Below the pieces are notes generated by a model that saw only the letters and a program-made list of their open reading frames with translations, made no database searches and was not told the DNA's origin. DNA of 64,000 nucleotides from Streptomyces spiralis (GTDB lineage Bacteria > Actinomycetota > Actinomycetes > Streptomycetales > Streptomycetaceae). The position numbers and the translations under genes are program-made. The DNA lies in assembly GCF_014654675.1 (NCBI RefSeq), contig NZ_BNBC01000001.1:150129-214128 (forward strand), in the 5' to 3' direction. How positions within the stretch are numbered: the stretch's first letter is position 1; the number at the start of each line of letters is the position of its first letter. Below, piece after piece: positions 62,273 through 64,000 of the stretch.

Positions 62273-62382
62273 GCAAGCCACCCTAGGTGTGGCAAACACC
62301 GCACTGCCGAACCGTGGGGGTGACACTACGCTACGGATGAGTAACCGTCCCCCCTTTTGAGCAGGCAGGGAGCCGTATCCCG

Positions 62383-63987
62383 ATGTCCGAGCCGGAAGAG
62401 CGTCACGAGATCCAAGGGATCGACATCCACACGACCGCGGGCAAGCTCGCGGATCTTCAGCGCCGCATCGAGGAAGCGACGCACGCCGGTTCGGAACGCG
62501 CCGTGGAGAAGCAGCACGCCAAGGGCAAGCTGACCGCCCGTGAGCGCATCGCGCTCCTGCTGGACGAGGACTCCTTCGTCGAGCTCGACGAGTTCACCCG
62601 GCACCGCTCCACCAACTTCGGCCTGGAGAAGACGCGCCCCTACGGCGACGGCGTCGTCACCGGCTACGGCACGGTCGACGGCCGCCCCGTCGCCGTCTTC
62701 TCCCAGGACTTCACCGTCTTCGGCGGCGCGCTGGGCGAGGTCTACGGCCAGAAGATCGCCAAGGTGATGGACTTCGCCCTGAAGACCGGCTGCCCCGTGA
62801 TCGGCATCAACGACTCCGGCGGCGCCCGCATCCAGGAAGGCGTGGCCTCGCTGGGCGCCTACGGCGAGATCTTCCGCCGCAACACCCACGCCTCCGGCGT
62901 CATCCCCCAGATCTCCCTGGTCGTCGGCCCCTGCGCGGGCGGCGCGGTCTACTCCCCCGCCATCACCGACTTCACCGTCATGGTCGACCAGACCAGCCAC
63001 ATGTTCATCACCGGACCCGACGTCATCAAGACCGTCACCGGCGAGGACGTCGGCTTCGAGGAACTGGGCGGCGCCCGCACCCACAACTCCGCCTCCGGCG
63101 TGGCCCACCACATGGCCGGCGACGAGAAGGACGCCATCGACTACGTCAAGCAGCTGCTGTCCTACCTGCCCTCCAACAACCTCTCCGAGCCCCCCGTCTT
63201 CCCCGAGGAGGCGGACCTGACCATCACGGACGAGGACCTGGAGCTGGACAGCCTGGTGCCGGACTCGGCGAACCAGCCCTACGACATGCACTCGGTGATC
63301 GAACACATCCTCGACGACGCCGAGTTCTTCGAGACCCAGCCGCTGTTCGCCCCGAACATCCTCACCGGCTTCGGCCGGGTGGAGGGCCACCCGGTCGGCA
63401 TCGTCGCCAACCAGCCGATGCAGTTCGCCGGCTGCCTGGACATCGACGCATCCGAGAAGGCCGCCCGGTTCGTGCGCACCTGCGACGCCTTCAACGTCCC
63501 CGTGCTCACCTTCGTGGACGTGCCCGGCTTCCTGCCCGGCGTGGACCAGGAACACGACGGCATCATCCGCCGCGGCGCCAAACTGATCTTCGCCTACGCC
63601 GAGGCCACCGTCCCGCTGATCACCGTGATCACCCGCAAGGCCTTCGGCGGCGCCTACGACGTCATGGGCTCCAAGCACCTGGGCGCCGACCTCAACCTGG
63701 CCTGGCCCACCGCCCAGATCGCCGTCATGGGCGCCCAGGGCGCCGTCAACATCTTGCACCGCCGCACCATCGCCGAAGCCGGCGACGACGCGGACGCCAC
63801 CCGCGCCCGCCTCATCCAGGAGTACGAGGACACCCTCCTCAACCCCTACATCGCCGCCGAGCACGGCTACATCGACGCCGTGGTCATGCCCTCCCACACC
63901 CGCTCCCACATCGTCCGCGGCCTGCGCCAGCTGCGCACCAAACGCGAGAGCCTGCCCCCCAAGAAGCACGGCAACATCCCCCTCTGA
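62383..63987 (+). CDS. pccB: Acyl-CoA carboxylase beta (carboxyltransferase) subunit, probably propionyl-CoA
   Basis: A 534-residue carboxyltransferase subunit that transfers carboxyl from biotin to acyl-CoA, making methylmalonyl-CoA for polyketides and fatty acids. Family marks: [21 protein letters not shown], the oxyanion region [16 protein letters not shown], and a second crotonase-like half. Asp426 in [10 protein letters not shown] is at the position reported to select propionyl-CoA in S. coelicolor PccB. ATG 62383 starts translation. The stop is near the right edge; the epsilon subunit gene expected next is outside the window. Confidence 0.94.
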   Translation: MSEPEERHEIQGIDIHTTAGKLADLQRRIEEATHAGSERAVEKQHAKGKLTARERIALLLDEDSFVELDEFTRHRSTNFGLEKTRPYGDGVVTGYGTVDGRPVAVFSQDFTVFGGALGEVYGQKIAKVMDFALKTGCPVIGINDSGGARIQEGVASLGAYGEIFRRNTHASGVIPQISLVVGPCAGGAVYSPAITDFTVMVDQTSHMFITGPDVIKTVTGEDVGFEELGGARTHNSASGVAHHMAGDEKDAIDYVKQLLSYLPSNNLSEPPVFPEEADLTITDEDLELDSLVPDSANQPYDMHSVIEHILDDAEFFETQPLFAPNILTGFGRVEGHPVGIVANQPMQFAGCLDIDASEKAARFVRTCDAFNVPVLTFVDVPGFLPGVDQEHDGIIRRGAKLIFAYAEATVPLITVITRKAFGGAYDVMGSKHLGADLNLAWPTAQIAVMGAQGAVNILHRRTIAEAGDDADATRARLIQEYEDTLLNPYIAAEHGYIDAVVMPSHTRSHIVRGLRQLRTKRESLPPKKHGNIPL

Positions 63988-64000
63988 GCACCCCAGAACC

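Overview
The window is chromosomal DNA from a Streptomyces or close relative. Evidence: very high G+C with strongly GC-biased third codon positions, frequent GTG starts (one TTG), GGAGG-type ribosome sites mixed with apparently leaderless genes, mycothiol metabolism (mca), GTP-type PEP carboxykinase, a DasR-type chitin operator, and a gene order that from memory runs antiparallel to the S. coelicolor core between about SCO5003 (chiA) and SCO4926 (pccB). It looks like ordinary core chromosome: no tRNA, rRNA, insertion sequence, prophage or CRISPR array was seen.

Layout. 1-1650: end of a Flp/Tad pilus gene (cpaB) and an unknown zinc-ribbon protein. 1930-6510: chitinase ChiA behind chitinase-type direct repeats, an ECF sigma factor with a membrane partner, and an acidic repeat protein. 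6565-13528: a divergent catabolic locus (GntP permease, RidA, IclR regulator, KDG-type kinase on one side; PLP deaminase and N-acyl-D-amino-acid deacylase on the other). I read it as a probable pathway for N-acetyl-D-glucosaminate, the C1-oxidised chitin end sugar. 13569-20882: secreted protease, Ser/Thr-rich membrane protein, aminotransferase, two small unknowns, PEP carboxykinase and a hemolysin III protein. 21033-24016: MFS exporter with its TetR regulator, and a Mut7-C protein. 24065-29848: DUF255 thioredoxin-like protein, a large NTPase-TPR (STAND) protein with an unusual P-loop, and a small membrane protein.

29855-40618: mca, DUF4307 protein, greA, a decayed SpoIIE-type phosphatase gene, a DrrAB-type ABC transporter with a palindrome exactly in its promoter spacer, ilvA, a MarR regulator, a degenerate sigma-like protein with a membrane partner, metB and a membrane-anchored unknown. 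40778-49448: SnoaL-like protein, secreted I36/FG-GAP repeat protein, a frameshifted small membrane gene, a three-subunit molybdenum hydroxylase operon, a trypsin-like protease and a zinc alcohol dehydrogenase. 49617-55068: XRE/MmyB-type regulator, MacB-type ABC exporter, L,D-transpeptidase and an LAXTG sortase substrate. 55150-63987: hutH, a GAF-GGDEF diguanylate cyclase, enoyl-CoA hydratase, a Pro/Thr-rich membrane protein, adenylate cyclase, biotin ligase and the carboxylase beta subunit it probably serves.

The strongest leads are the putative oxidised-chitin locus near a chitinase, several candidate operators (IclR, TetR, PadR-like, Fur-like, DasR), the SpoIIE pseudogene, and the STAND protein with Arg in place of the P-loop Lys.
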